Assembly (NCBI RefSeq): GCF_945952095.1
Contig: NZ_CAMFHL010000010.1
Span: forward strand, 3,037-67,036
Length of the DNA: 64,000 nt
Source of the DNA: an uncultured Arsenicibacter sp.
GTDB lineage: Bacteria > Bacteroidota > Bacteroidia > Cytophagales > Spirosomataceae
Direction of reading: 5' to 3'
Under the pieces are notes generated by a model. The model searched no databases, was not told the DNA's origin, and was given only the letters and a program-made list of their open reading frames with translations. Position 1 is the first letter of the stretch. Each line of letters starts with the position of its first letter. Shown here piece by piece: positions 19,190 to 28,776 of the stretch. A program made the position numbers and the translations under genes.

Positions 19190-21640
19190 ATGAAGTTAAT
19201 CTTTACCACCCTTATTGTATTAAGTACAATTTTCGCCTTTGCGCAATCATCAACAACTACCGGCCGTATTACAGGATCACTGATTGATTCACTGTCGACA
19301 AAACCTGTCCCTTTTGCTACTGTTGCCCTGCAAACGCCTGATGGTAAGCTTGTAACGGGCGTCACTACGGACGAAAAAGGCGGATTCACGATTGAAAAAG
19401 TCTCATTTGGCACGTATCAGCTAACCTTAACGTTTGTAGGGTATCGTTCAAGAAAACTGCCGGGTATTACCCTGACTGCTGATAAACCGGTTTATACGAC
19501 AGGTACTGTGTTGCTGGTCGCCGATACGAAAAGTCTGAGTGAAGTTAATGTCGTAGGACAGAAGGCACTGGTTGAAGACAAGGGCGACCGGCTGGTGTAT
19601 AACGCTGAAAAAGATGCCACGACAACGGGCGGTACGGCGGCCGACGTGCTCCGGAAAGTGCCGATGCTGACGGTAGACCTGGACGGCAACCTGAAAATGC
19701 GGGGCAGCGGCAACCTTAAGATCCTCGTCAACGGAAAGCCCTCGTCGATTATGGCGCGGAATCCGGCCGAAGCCATCAAGCAGATGCCGGCCAACATAAT
19801 TAAGTCGGTGGAGGTAATTACGAGCCCGGGCGCAAAATACGATGCGGAAGGCGCGGCCGGTGTGATTAATATCATTACCAAAAAGGCACTGCAAGGTACG
19901 AACGGGACGGTTAATCTGACCGGTGGCAATATGAACCGATCGCTGGGCGGCAATATCAATGTCCGGGGTAAAAAACTAGGCTTAGCCATGTCGATGAACG
20001 CCTATCAGTACCGCAACATCGGCGATAACTTCAGCAGCCGTACGACCCTGGTCGATGGTAAACCAACCAATATTCTGGAACAGTCGTCGTCGCGGGACAA
20101 CACCGGCACCGGCGGTTACGGCGAAATGAGCCTTGATTATGATCCCGATTCACTCAACCGGATCAGCCTGTCAGCCAATGCCTGGGGCGGTAATTTTCCG
20201 ATGAACAGCAGCCTGTTCAGCCAGCTCCGGCTGATCGATGGTACCATTGTGCAGGATTTCAAACGGGATATCCGGTTCCGGAATCCGTACGGCAATACCG
20301 AATTCAACCTCGGCTGGACCCGCAATTATAAAAAGCCCGGCCGCGAATTTTCGGTCCTGTCGCAGTATAGCCGTATGCCCGACAATTACTATTATACCAT
20401 CGTGCAAACGCCACGGCTGTCGGAAGTAGCATCGTATCTGGAGCGGAGCGCAAACAAAAGCAGTAACAACGAGTATACGTTTCAGACGGATTACATCCAT
20501 CCGTTTACGTCGTACACAAAACGCGATACACTGAATTTAAAATGGGAAATAGGGGCCAAAGCCATCAGCCGGGACATCAGCAGTGCGTTTACCATTGATC
20601 AGGCTACAACCGGAAAGGAAGCAGATTACGTACTTGATCCCAACCGGTCAAACGAGTTTTCGTATACGCAGCGGGTTTTGTCGGGATATTCATCATTCCG
20701 GATGGATACAAAGAAAAAGTGGGGCCTGAGCGCGGGGCTGCGCTTTGAGCAGACCTATATCAACGGGGATTTTGTATCGACAAAAACGCAGTTTAAAAGT
20801 AATTACAATAACCTGATTCCGAGCCTGAACCTGTCGAAAACACTGAAGGAGAAACACACGATCAAGGCAAGTTATACCCAGCGGATTTCCCGTCCGCTGA
20901 TCTGGTACCTGAATCCGTTTAAAAATTACAGCGATCCGAAAAACGTGCAGACCGGCAACCCGTACCTTAATCCGGAACTGACTCACGCAACCGAACTGGC
21001 CTACAGCACTTACGGCAAAGAAGGGTCGTCGTTCAATGCGGCCTTGTTCTGGCGGCAGACCAACAACTCAATCGAATGGCTGTCGACGGTCGATGCACAG
21101 GGCGTGGCGCTGACCACACCGCAGAATATCGGCCGGAGTGCAGGCTTTGGCGGTAACTTCAATGTCAGCCTTCAGCCAAATAAGAAGACGCAGGTCAGTC
21201 TCAATGCTGATCTGACGTATAACTCGTTGTATAGCCCTGCACTGAACCAGCGCAACCAGGCCTGGATCTGGGGAGCAAGTCCTAACTTTTCGTACAAGTT
21301 TCCGAAAGACCTGATGTTACAGGCGTCGGGTTATTACGGATCGGGCGGAGTATCCTTGCAGGGCCGTTATTCCGGATGGTATTATTACGCTGTTTCGGCC
21401 AAAAAGGAATTCTGGGATAAAAAAGCAACCCTGACGCTGAACCTCAACAACCCCTTTAACCGGACGGTGCGGACAAGCTCTGAACAATTTGCCCCGACGT
21501 TTGTGTCGCAGGGATACTCAAATTACGTAAACCGGTCTGTCCGCCTGACGTTCAGCTATAAGTTCGGCAGCATGAATGCCGGCGGCAACAGCAAGCAAAG
21601 CAAGAAAATCTCGAACGACGACAGTAAAGGAAGCCGGTAA
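19190..21640 (+). CDS. TonB-dependent receptor / outer-membrane beta-barrel protein
   Basis: An 816-residue protein with signal peptide (1-18, ending FAFAQ). A carboxypeptidase-regulatory-like domain (about 25-105, GRITGSLIDSLSTKPVPFATV) is followed by a plug-like domain (TTGGTAADVLRKVPMLTVD, NIIKSVEVITSPGAKYDAEG) and a beta barrel of the OMP_b-brl_3 type. Unlike the SusC proteins it lacks an STN domain and has no SusD partner, so it more likely imports a small ligand such as a siderophore, metal complex or peptide. The Ser/Lys-rich tail after the last strand (SKQSKKISNDDSKGSR) is unusual, because barrels normally end in an aromatic residue. It is monocistronic, with a strong terminator. Confidence 0.9.
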   Translation: MKLIFTTLIVLSTIFAFAQSSTTTGRITGSLIDSLSTKPVPFATVALQTPDGKLVTGVTTDEKGGFTIEKVSFGTYQLTLTFVGYRSRKLPGITLTADKPVYTTGTVLLVADTKSLSEVNVVGQKALVEDKGDRLVYNAEKDATTTGGTAADVLRKVPMLTVDLDGNLKMRGSGNLKILVNGKPSSIMARNPAEAIKQMPANIIKSVEVITSPGAKYDAEGAAGVINIITKKALQGTNGTVNLTGGNMNRSLGGNINVRGKKLGLAMSMNAYQYRNIGDNFSSRTTLVDGKPTNILEQSSSRDNTGTGGYGEMSLDYDPDSLNRISLSANAWGGNFPMNSSLFSQLRLIDGTIVQDFKRDIRFRNPYGNTEFNLGWTRNYKKPGREFSVLSQYSRMPDNYYYTIVQTPRLSEVASYLERSANKSSNNEYTFQTDYIHPFTSYTKRDTLNLKWEIGAKAISRDISSAFTIDQATTGKEADYVLDPNRSNEFSYTQRVLSGYSSFRMDTKKKWGLSAGLRFEQTYINGDFVSTKTQFKSNYNNLIPSLNLSKTLKEKHTIKASYTQRISRPLIWYLNPFKNYSDPKNVQTGNPYLNPELTHATELAYSTYGKEGSSFNAALFWRQTNNSIEWLSTVDAQGVALTTPQNIGRSAGFGGNFNVSLQPNKKTQVSLNADLTYNSLYSPALNQRNQAWIWGASPNFSYKFPKDLMLQASGYYGSGGVSLQGRYSGWYYYAVSAKKEFWDKKATLTLNLNNPFNRTVRTSSEQFAPTFVSQGYSNYVNRSVRLTFSYKFGSMNAGGNSKQSKKISNDDSKGSR

Positions 21641-21659
21641 GCCGGTGTTTATCAGTGAG

Positions 21660-21702
21660 GCGTCCTGCCCGGTCTGAACCAGACCGGGCAGGACGCTTTT
21701 TT
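21660..21702 (+). terminator. Rho-independent terminator
   Basis: A perfect 17-bp GC-rich stem (21660-21676 with 21680-21696, loop AAC) is followed by six T residues. Confidence 0.92.
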
Positions 21703-21877
21703 GTATCCAATCCGTTCTCTGCGAACCGGCCTTCTAAGGAATATGGATTTATTCGCTGTCCTGTCAATAAATCAATGGTCTACTACTGAGGAGACATAGT
21801 AAAGTTTTGTAGATTGCATAGAATATCACCGTACAATTATTGATCCGCTGATTGTATCCACCGATCAGTCGCAAGGC

Positions 21878-23932
21878 ATGAACACAAAGCAGACAGAATC
21901 AAATGACACTCCCTTTTTCCTGAAAGGAGCAGGTGAAATGGGAAAACTGATTGCCGGGAAGGACTGGAGCAGAACATCGTTAGGGCCTATACAGACCTGG
22001 GCTCCGTGCCTCAGGATGACACTGGGCATTATGCTCCATTCGCGTTTCCCGATGTTTTTGTTCTGGGGCCCCGAATTACTTTGCTTCTATAATGACGCCT
22101 ACCGGCCAAGCCTGGGCACCAACGGCAAGCATCCGGAGGCGCTCGGTGCGCCCGGAAAAGCTGTCTGGCCGGAAACCTGGTCGTTTATCGGGCCGCTGAT
22201 TAATACTGTACTAAGCGGTGGGGAGGCCAGCTGGCAGGAAGATCAGCTCATTCCCATTTACCGGAACGGCCGTATGGAGGACGTTTACTGGACATTCAGT
22301 TATAGTCCCGTGTTTGATGAATCCGGCCTGATTTCCGGGGTGCTGGTCACCTGCGTGGAAACAACCAGACACGTTCAGTTTCTGAATGAACAGCAAAAGT
22401 TTCTGGCCCTGTTCGAAAACAGCCACGATTCGATGGCCATATCAACGGCTAACCACCGGATGATCCGGGTCAATAAAGCGGGCAGGGAGTTATTAGGAAT
22501 CCCTGCTGATCAGGATGTGACTACGCTCGTAGGCCGTGATTTTTACCCGGAAGAAGAACTGGACAACATCATTGCAAAGGTCATTCCTGTGCTGGATAAG
22601 CAGGGCCGCTGGTCCGGTGAAATACCTTTCCGGCATTTTGTGACGGGCGAGTCAATTCCCTGCCACGTTGATTTTGTCAACATTTACGACCCAGAATCCG
22701 GCAATCTGATCAGCCGGGCTACCGTGCTGCGTGATCTGCGGCCGGAGCTGGAAATCCGCCAGCGCCTGAGCCGTAAAAATGAAAAACTACAGCGTCTCAT
22801 TCAGGAGTTTACGTTCGTAACGGATTTTATGCCGCAGCTGGTCTGGTCGACTGAGCCTGACGGGTATCACGATTTTTACAACCAGCGCTGGTACGATTAT
22901 ACAGGGCTGACTTACGACGAGTCAAAGGCGGAAGGCTGGAACCGGGTGCTGCATCCCGATGATGTGGCTCCGACAACGAAACGCTGGCAACACGCACTGG
23001 CAACCGGTGAGCCGTACGAAGCAGAATACCGTTTCCGCCGGCATGACGGTGAGTACCGCTGGTTTTTGGCCCGTGCCCTGCCGATGCGGGATGAATCGGG
23101 CGGGATCATCAAGTGGTTCGGCACCTGTACCGATATTGACGACCGCCGGAAGGTAGCGAACAAACTCGAATTTCTGGTGCAGTCGCGGACACAGGAGCTG
23201 AGTCAGGCAAACCAGTCACTGATGCGGAAGAACCATGAGTTAGAGCAGTTTGCCTACATCGCCAGCCATGATTTGCAGGAGCCGCTCCGGAAAATTCAGA
23301 GCTTTGCCGATCTGTTGAAAACAGACAGTGAGAACGGGGCACTTACACCGGTTTATCTGGAAAAAATCGTTTCATCGGCGCAGCGGATGTCGTCCCTGAT
23401 CAAGGCTGTTCTGAATTACTCACGGCTGTCGAACGGTACGGAAGAGATCAGCAAAACGGATCTGAATCTGGTTGCCGGACACGTATTGGCCGATTATGAA
23501 GTAATGATCGGGGAAAAAGGAGCGGTTCTGACGGTTGACCCCCTGCCCGTTATACTGGCGGATGAGCTACAGATGACGCAGCTGTTTTCAAACCTGATTG
23601 GTAATGCGCTGAAATTCTGCGGACAGGCACCAATGATCAGTATCAAAGCAACGCCGCTGCATCCGGATAAGACCGCTGGTATAGCCGGACTTGATCCGGG
23701 GGTGCGGTATATCCATATCCGTGTTACAGATAACGGGATCGGGTTCGATCAGAAATATGCCGAACGGGTATTTTCCATCTTTCAGCGCCTGGGCGCAGGG
23801 CGTATGTATGAAGGGACCGGTATCGGGCTGGCGTTGTGCAAAAAAATTGTAGAAAATCATAAGGGCCATATCTGGGCAGAAAGCACGCCGGACATCGGCT
23901 CTACATTCCATGTCTGCCTGCCGGTTACCTGA
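21878..23932 (+). CDS. Cytosolic multi-PAS sensor histidine kinase
   Basis: A 684-residue kinase without membrane segments. The N-terminal PAS-type domain (about 10-165) has FPMFLFWGPELLCFYNDAYRP. A second PAS spans about 170-285 and a third about 300-425, the latter with a PAC motif (EAEYRFRRHDGEYRWFLARA). After a coiled linker come HisKA with the phospho-acceptor His in FAYIASHDLQEPLRKIQSF and the HATPase boxes NLIGNALKF, DNGIGF and GTGIGLALCKKI. It should sense a cytosolic or diffusible signal such as light, redox or a ligand, and phosphorylate a response regulator encoded elsewhere. No receiver domain or regulator gene is adjacent. Confidence 0.92.
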   Translation: MNTKQTESNDTPFFLKGAGEMGKLIAGKDWSRTSLGPIQTWAPCLRMTLGIMLHSRFPMFLFWGPELLCFYNDAYRPSLGTNGKHPEALGAPGKAVWPETWSFIGPLINTVLSGGEASWQEDQLIPIYRNGRMEDVYWTFSYSPVFDESGLISGVLVTCVETTRHVQFLNEQQKFLALFENSHDSMAISTANHRMIRVNKAGRELLGIPADQDVTTLVGRDFYPEEELDNIIAKVIPVLDKQGRWSGEIPFRHFVTGESIPCHVDFVNIYDPESGNLISRATVLRDLRPELEIRQRLSRKNEKLQRLIQEFTFVTDFMPQLVWSTEPDGYHDFYNQRWYDYTGLTYDESKAEGWNRVLHPDDVAPTTKRWQHALATGEPYEAEYRFRRHDGEYRWFLARALPMRDESGGIIKWFGTCTDIDDRRKVANKLEFLVQSRTQELSQANQSLMRKNHELEQFAYIASHDLQEPLRKIQSFADLLKTDSENGALTPVYLEKIVSSAQRMSSLIKAVLNYSRLSNGTEEISKTDLNLVAGHVLADYEVMIGEKGAVLTVDPLPVILADELQMTQLFSNLIGNALKFCGQAPMISIKATPLHPDKTAGIAGLDPGVRYIHIRVTDNGIGFDQKYAERVFSIFQRLGAGRMYEGTGIGLALCKKIVENHKGHIWAESTPDIGSTFHVCLPVT

Positions 23933-23947
23933 TCATGAATCTGTATA

Positions 23948-23955
23948 TATTTTTG
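23948..23955 (+). promoter_or_regulatory. Candidate -7 box TATTTTTG
   Basis: TATTTTTG matches TAnnTTTG and lies upstream of the peptidase/ggt operon. A 7-bp inverted repeat (23970-23990) follows in the leader. Confidence 0.3.
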
Positions 23956-24079
23956 GTATGAATGGTGATTAGCCAATTATCATTTGGCTATATTGCATAA
24001 AATCGGCGCAAAATTTGTACTGGGGCGGCTTATATGCCATATTTAAGTTGGAATGCAAATCCTTCTTAACCAACTCAAT

Positions 24080-26926
24080 ATGGCTTTCCCTTTACTTCGT
24101 CAACCGCTGGCACTGCTGGCAGGTATACTGGTGGCGTCCGGGGCTGTAATGGCTCAGCAGGCAGACGACACCTATAACCAGAAAATACGGGAGTATACGA
24201 CTGATCCCCGTTTCCTGCCTCCGACGGTCCTGAACCTGACCGACCATCCGACGATCCCGTCGCCCCGCAAGCACTTCGGGCAGATTATCGGGACGCCGGG
24301 CATCCTGCACCACACAACGGATATTTATGCCTATTACCGGAAACTGGCGCAAACATCCCCGCAGGTGGCCATGGAGCAGATCGGAACTTCAGAAGAGGGC
24401 CGGCCGATTCAGCTGGTCGCCATTGGCAGCGAGGAGGCCATGAAACGGCTGGACCATTATAAAAAACAGGTAGCGCTGCTGGCCGATCCGCGTAAGGTAC
24501 AGCCGCAGGAGCTGGAGAAGATACTGGGCGATACCAAACTGGTCTATTACCTCAACGGTGGCCTGCACTCGCCCGAAATGGGGTCGCCGGAGATGCTGAT
24601 GGAACTGGCTTACCGGCTCATTACCGACCAGTCGGAAGAGATAAAAACGATTCGTAATAACATCATTGTGCTGATTAATCCGGTGTCGGAGCCCGACGGC
24701 TGGGACAAACAGGTCGACTGGTACAACCGCTACACTAAAAACCGGCCGAAATACGATGACGGCTTCCCGAAATCACCGCCGTACTGGGGCAAATACACCT
24801 ACCACGACAATAACCGCGACGGCATCCAGATTTCGCAGGCACTGACCAAAGCCATTTATAAACTGTACTTCGACTGGCACCCGACGGCCATGCTCGACCT
24901 GCACGAATCGGTGCCGCTCCTGTACATTTCGACCGGTACGGGCCCTTACAATGAAACCATTGACCCGATTGCGATTGGCGAATGGCAGATTATGGCCCAT
25001 CATGACATTACGACCCTTGCCGCGCAGGGCGTGCCGGGTGTGTTTACGTGGGCGTTCTACGATGGCTGGTACCCCGGCTATGCGCTCTGGATTGCCAACA
25101 ACCATAACTCCATTGGTCGTTTTTATGAGACTTTCGGGAATGCCGGTGCCAGTACCTATCTGCGCGATTTGTCGGAACAGAAATACGCCGGCGATCCTGC
25201 CACAACCCGCGAATGGTACCGCCCGGCCCCGCCGACCGAAAAAGTATACTGGTCATACCGCAACAACATCAATTACATGCAGGCGGGCGTGCTGGCATCG
25301 CTGTCCTATGCCGCCAACAATTCACGGCTGCTGCTGAAAAACTTCTACCAGAAAGGGCTGAACAGCATCCGCAAAGGAACGGAAGAGTCGCCGCGGGCCT
25401 ATGTGATTCCGGCAGGTCAGCGCGATCCGTCGATGGCGGCATACCTGGTGAATCAGCTGCGGGCGCAGGGCATTGAGGTCCACAAAGCTGAATCCGGCAA
25501 AAAACAGGGCGATTATGTGGTGTTGCTTAATCAGCCCTACCGCAACCTGGCCGTTTCGCTGCTGTCGAAGCAGAATTATCCGAAAGAAGCCAAATTTCCG
25601 CCGTACGATGACATTGCCTGGACGATGGGCTACTTGTACGGGGTCGATGTAAAAGCCGAGGATAGTGTGCGCTATACCCCGGCCGACCTGAAACCGGTTC
25701 AGGCGGATGTACGCTATGCCGGCCAGGTGTCGGGTTCGGGAACAAACTATGTCCTGCCCTATAAAGCCCAGAACAATGTGCTGCCGGCCATGTACTGGCT
25801 GAAGGGCCAAAGCAAAACGGCCAAAGCGGTTGTGCTCGACGAAAAAACAACGCTCGAAGGCGTGAAGGATACCTTACTCGCCGGAGCCGTTGTGTTTAAG
25901 GGCTTAACCGCCAATCAGGCCCGTAAATTATCGGATCAGTTCGGACTGGATGTGCAGGCGACAATGGCCAGCCCGACCGTGAAACAGCATGACGTGACCC
26001 TGCCGCGGGTAGCCATTTACCATAGCTGGTACAACACTCAGGACGAAGGCTGGGCGCGGTTTACCTTTGAGCAGCGGGGCATTCCCTATACCTCCATTCA
26101 TAAAGACCACCTGAAAACCGGTGAGCTGCGGAAGAAATTTGATGTGATCCTGATACCGCGAATGCGCGGCTCGGTGACGGATTTTATCCATGAGCTGGAC
26201 ACGAAATTCGGGCCGATGCCGTATACCAAAACCGGTGATTATCCGGCCCACGGCTTTCCGGATGCTACGGCTGATATGACCGGCGGTCCCGGCTTTGAGG
26301 GTATTAACAACCTGAAACAGTTTGTCGAAGCAGGCGGGGTGCTGGTGTCGCTTGACAATTCATCGGCGATGGTGGCGGGTGCCGGTATTGCCCGCGACCT
26401 GAAGCCTTACGAGGCAGCCGGTCTGTTCCACCCCGGGTCGGTGATTCAGGTGAAGGCGAGGAAGCCGGATAGCCCGGTGCTGTATGGTTTTCCGGAGACG
26501 TTCCCGATCTTTAAAGGCATTGCCCCGCTCTTACAGACTGATAAGAACAACCGCGATCTGATGCTGTTGCAATATGGTACTAAACCGCTGAAAGACGAGG
26601 AAGAATACAAAGGCCCGATTATGGGGATGCCGGACCGCAAGCCGGTGACCGAGCCGGAGAAAAAGGCGGCGGGTAAAGAACTACCGTATGTGCTGTCGGG
26701 CATGGTGCGTAACGAGCAGACAATCATCGGCCACGGGACTATTTTCAACGTACCGGTAGGAGCCGGCCGGGTCATTGCCTTTACCTTTGACCCGCTGCAC
26801 CGGTACCTGAACCACCACGACGCACCGCTGGTATGGAATACACTGATTAACTGGGATCATCTGGGAGCACCTTCAGGGATGACGGCCAATACCGCAACCA
26901 AAAGCAGTGCAACCGGTGGAAACTAA
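24080..26926 (+). CDS. M14-family zinc carboxypeptidase-like protein, exported
   Basis: From the ATG at 24080 this is 948 residues. An ATG at 24053 would add nine, but the shorter form gives a classical signal peptide (MAFPLLRQPLALLAG to VMAQ). The N-terminal third is an M14 peptidase: zinc ligands in GGLHSPEMGSPEM (H and E), INPVSEPDGWDKQ, and a later His in AMLDLHESVPLLY. The C-terminal part (about 580-930) includes a class-I glutamine-amidotransferase-like fold (VILIPRMRG, GGVLVSLDNSS) common in large secreted M14 proteins of Bacteroidota. It probably trims peptides in the periplasm or outside the cell. The ggt gene starts 9 bp downstream, so the two likely work together in peptide use. 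Confidence 0.88.
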   Translation: MAFPLLRQPLALLAGILVASGAVMAQQADDTYNQKIREYTTDPRFLPPTVLNLTDHPTIPSPRKHFGQIIGTPGILHHTTDIYAYYRKLAQTSPQVAMEQIGTSEEGRPIQLVAIGSEEAMKRLDHYKKQVALLADPRKVQPQELEKILGDTKLVYYLNGGLHSPEMGSPEMLMELAYRLITDQSEEIKTIRNNIIVLINPVSEPDGWDKQVDWYNRYTKNRPKYDDGFPKSPPYWGKYTYHDNNRDGIQISQALTKAIYKLYFDWHPTAMLDLHESVPLLYISTGTGPYNETIDPIAIGEWQIMAHHDITTLAAQGVPGVFTWAFYDGWYPGYALWIANNHNSIGRFYETFGNAGASTYLRDLSEQKYAGDPATTREWYRPAPPTEKVYWSYRNNINYMQAGVLASLSYAANNSRLLLKNFYQKGLNSIRKGTEESPRAYVIPAGQRDPSMAAYLVNQLRAQGIEVHKAESGKKQGDYVVLLNQPYRNLAVSLLSKQNYPKEAKFPPYDDIAWTMGYLYGVDVKAEDSVRYTPADLKPVQADVRYAGQVSGSGTNYVLPYKAQNNVLPAMYWLKGQSKTAKAVVLDEKTTLEGVKDTLLAGAVVFKGLTANQARKLSDQFGLDVQATMASPTVKQHDVTLPRVAIYHSWYNTQDEGWARFTFEQRGIPYTSIHKDHLKTGELRKKFDVILIPRMRGSVTDFIHELDTKFGPMPYTKTGDYPAHGFPDATADMTGGPGFEGINNLKQFVEAGGVLVSLDNSSAMVAGAGIARDLKPYEAAGLFHPGSVIQVKARKPDSPVLYGFPETFPIFKGIAPLLQTDKNNRDLMLLQYGTKPLKDEEEYKGPIMGMPDRKPVTEPEKKAAGKELPYVLSGMVRNEQTIIGHGTIFNVPVGAGRVIAFTFDPLHRYLNHHDAPLVWNTLINWDHLGAPSGMTANTATKSSATGGN

Positions 26927-26934
26927 AACCGCGT

Positions 26935-28590
26935 ATGAAAAAGAATAAGTTGCTGCCGGTGCTGCTGATGGCGGTGCTGGCTGCGTGTAAGGTATCGCCT
27001 CCCCAATCGGCCCTGCTGAAGGTATATCAGCCGAAAACAACCCAGGCCGTGATGTCGGAACAGGGTGTGGTATCGGCCGCCCATCCGCTGGCGGTGCAGG
27101 CCGGAGCCATCATGCTCGGGAAAGGCGGAAATGCCGTCGATGCGGCGGTGGCAACCGGTTTTGCGCTGGCGGTTGTGGAGCCGTCGATGAGCGGCCTGGG
27201 TGGCCGTTTGCAGGCCATTGTACGGCTGCCGAACGGTGACATTCGCGGCGTAGATGCCACCACGCAGGCACCTGCATCCTACAATGCGGCCACGGCCCCG
27301 AAAGGTGCCGACGGCTACGCCACCATCGGGTTGCCGGGCGTTGTGGCCGGTCTGACGAAACTGCTGCAACAGTACGGTACCCTGCCGTTGTCGGTGGTTA
27401 TGGAACCGGCCATCCGGTATGCGGAAGAAGGGTTTGCCGTTTTGCCGGGGGAAGCGGCGCGGCAGGCATCGGTGAAAAAGATGCTGATAAAGTATGCCGG
27501 TACGCGGCAGTATTTTCTGAAACAGGACAGCCTTCCGTATAAGGCCGGTGAACGGTTGGTACAGAAAGACCTGGCCAATACGTTGAAAGCCATTGCGAAA
27601 GATGGCCGCGATGCGTTCTACAAAGGACGGATCGGACAGCAGATTGCCGCCGACATACAGGCAAACGGCGGCGTTTTTACGGCGCAGGATCTGGCTGGCT
27701 ACGAGGCCCTGGATGCGCAGCTGCTGTCGACCACCTATCGGGGATACGACGTCCATGCTCTGTCGATGCCGTGCTACGGAGCCATTACGCTGGAGATGCT
27801 GAACCTGATGGAAACCAAACCATTGAACCGGTACTCCGACGCTGACTGGGCGGGCAGTATGTATCAGGCGATGAGACTCGCCTACCGCGACCGGCCGAAG
27901 CAGAAAAAAGACTCTATTGCCATTCTGGTGTCGAAGGAGTATGCTCGGATGCTGGCCGGTCAGATGCAGATTACCGGTCAGGCGGCGCGTTCGCAGGCGC
28001 GGGTAACGACCGGCGATACGGTTTCGGTAGGGCATACCACCCACCTGTCAACGGCCGACAAAACCGGCATGATGGTGGCGCTGACCCAGTCGCTCGGGCC
28101 GTTGATGGGGTCGGGAGTCGCTACGCAGGGCCTTGGTTTTATGTACGCCCAGACCCTTGGCGGTGGCTACCTGGCCAGCATGAAAGGGGGCGAGCGGGCT
28201 TCGTCGCACATCTCGCCGGTCCTGCTGACCAAAGGCGGCAAACCATTTATGGCCCTCGGCGCGGCGGGTGGCGATCTGATTCCGACGGCGGTGGTGTCGG
28301 TCATCAGCCGGGTCATCGACCGGAAATTACCGCTGGCAACGGCGGTGGCCGCACCGCGTGTACATCCGGCCGAGAAGGAAACTATGCTGATGGAAACCCG
28401 TACCGGCCTGGGCTGGGAGGCGGAGGTGGTGGAAGCTGAAAAGGCCCGTGGCTTCACCGTGCGTGATGTGCCGCAGCCGGGCCGGTTCGGGCGGGTGCAT
28501 GCCGTTCAGTTCGATACCCGCAAAAAGCGCATCCTCGGTGCTGCCGATCCCGACTGGGAAGGCGAGGCCCGCGCCCCGCAGAAGCCGTAA
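26935..28590 (+). CDS. ggt: Gamma-glutamyltransferase (lipoprotein-type)
   Basis: A 551-residue Ntn-hydrolase precursor. The N-terminus is a lipoprotein signal (lipobox LAAC). Conserved parts include SAAHPLAVQAGAIMLGKGGNAVDAAVA, EPSMSGLGG and YRGYDVHALSMPCYGA. The autoprocessing site is GHTTHLSTAD (Thr368/Thr369), where the new N-terminal Thr becomes the nucleophile of the small subunit. A glycine-rich region GAAGGDLIPTAV follows. The usual Arg in the GLGGR context is present near residue 89. It cleaves gamma-glutamyl bonds of glutathione and related peptides in the periplasm. It is 9 bp after the M14 peptidase, which fits combined peptide or glutathione salvage. Confidence 0.92.
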   Translation: MKKNKLLPVLLMAVLAACKVSPPQSALLKVYQPKTTQAVMSEQGVVSAAHPLAVQAGAIMLGKGGNAVDAAVATGFALAVVEPSMSGLGGRLQAIVRLPNGDIRGVDATTQAPASYNAATAPKGADGYATIGLPGVVAGLTKLLQQYGTLPLSVVMEPAIRYAEEGFAVLPGEAARQASVKKMLIKYAGTRQYFLKQDSLPYKAGERLVQKDLANTLKAIAKDGRDAFYKGRIGQQIAADIQANGGVFTAQDLAGYEALDAQLLSTTYRGYDVHALSMPCYGAITLEMLNLMETKPLNRYSDADWAGSMYQAMRLAYRDRPKQKKDSIAILVSKEYARMLAGQMQITGQAARSQARVTTGDTVSVGHTTHLSTADKTGMMVALTQSLGPLMGSGVATQGLGFMYAQTLGGGYLASMKGGERASSHISPVLLTKGGKPFMALGAAGGDLIPTAVVSVISRVIDRKLPLATAVAAPRVHPAEKETMLMETRTGLGWEAEVVEAEKARGFTVRDVPQPGRFGRVHAVQFDTRKKRILGAADPDWEGEARAPQKP

Positions 28591-28598
28591 TCCATAAA

Positions 28599-28652
28599 GC
28601 AGTTAGTAGTGGCACGACTGGGCGGAAGTCTGGTCGTGCCACTACTAACTGC
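28599..28652. repeat. Long GTGGCACGAC-type palindrome
   Basis: A perfect 20-bp inverted repeat (28599-28618 with 28633-28652) follows the ggt stop. It shares the core TTAGT(A/G)GTGGCACGACT with the hairpin at 29869-29901, suggesting a dispersed palindromic element that also serves as a transcription end. Confidence 0.75.
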
Positions 28653-28776
28653 GTCACCCGCTCTTTCATTCTCTCACTCTTTGTATTTATTGCAAGATTA
28701 ATCTGTGTTAAATCATGCAACCGATTGCATAAACCTGTGTATATTGCTGACGTATTTAACCTCTTCTATACTAACT

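Noticed and set aside
23970..23990. 7-bp inverted repeat after the histidine kinase gene as a terminator
   Set aside because: Weak stem and no T-run; not listed as a terminator.
26923..28044. Long antisense frame over the gamma-glutamyltransferase gene
   Set aside because: It lies wholly opposite a well-conserved gene, is Arg/His/Gly-rich, and has no recognisable domain.
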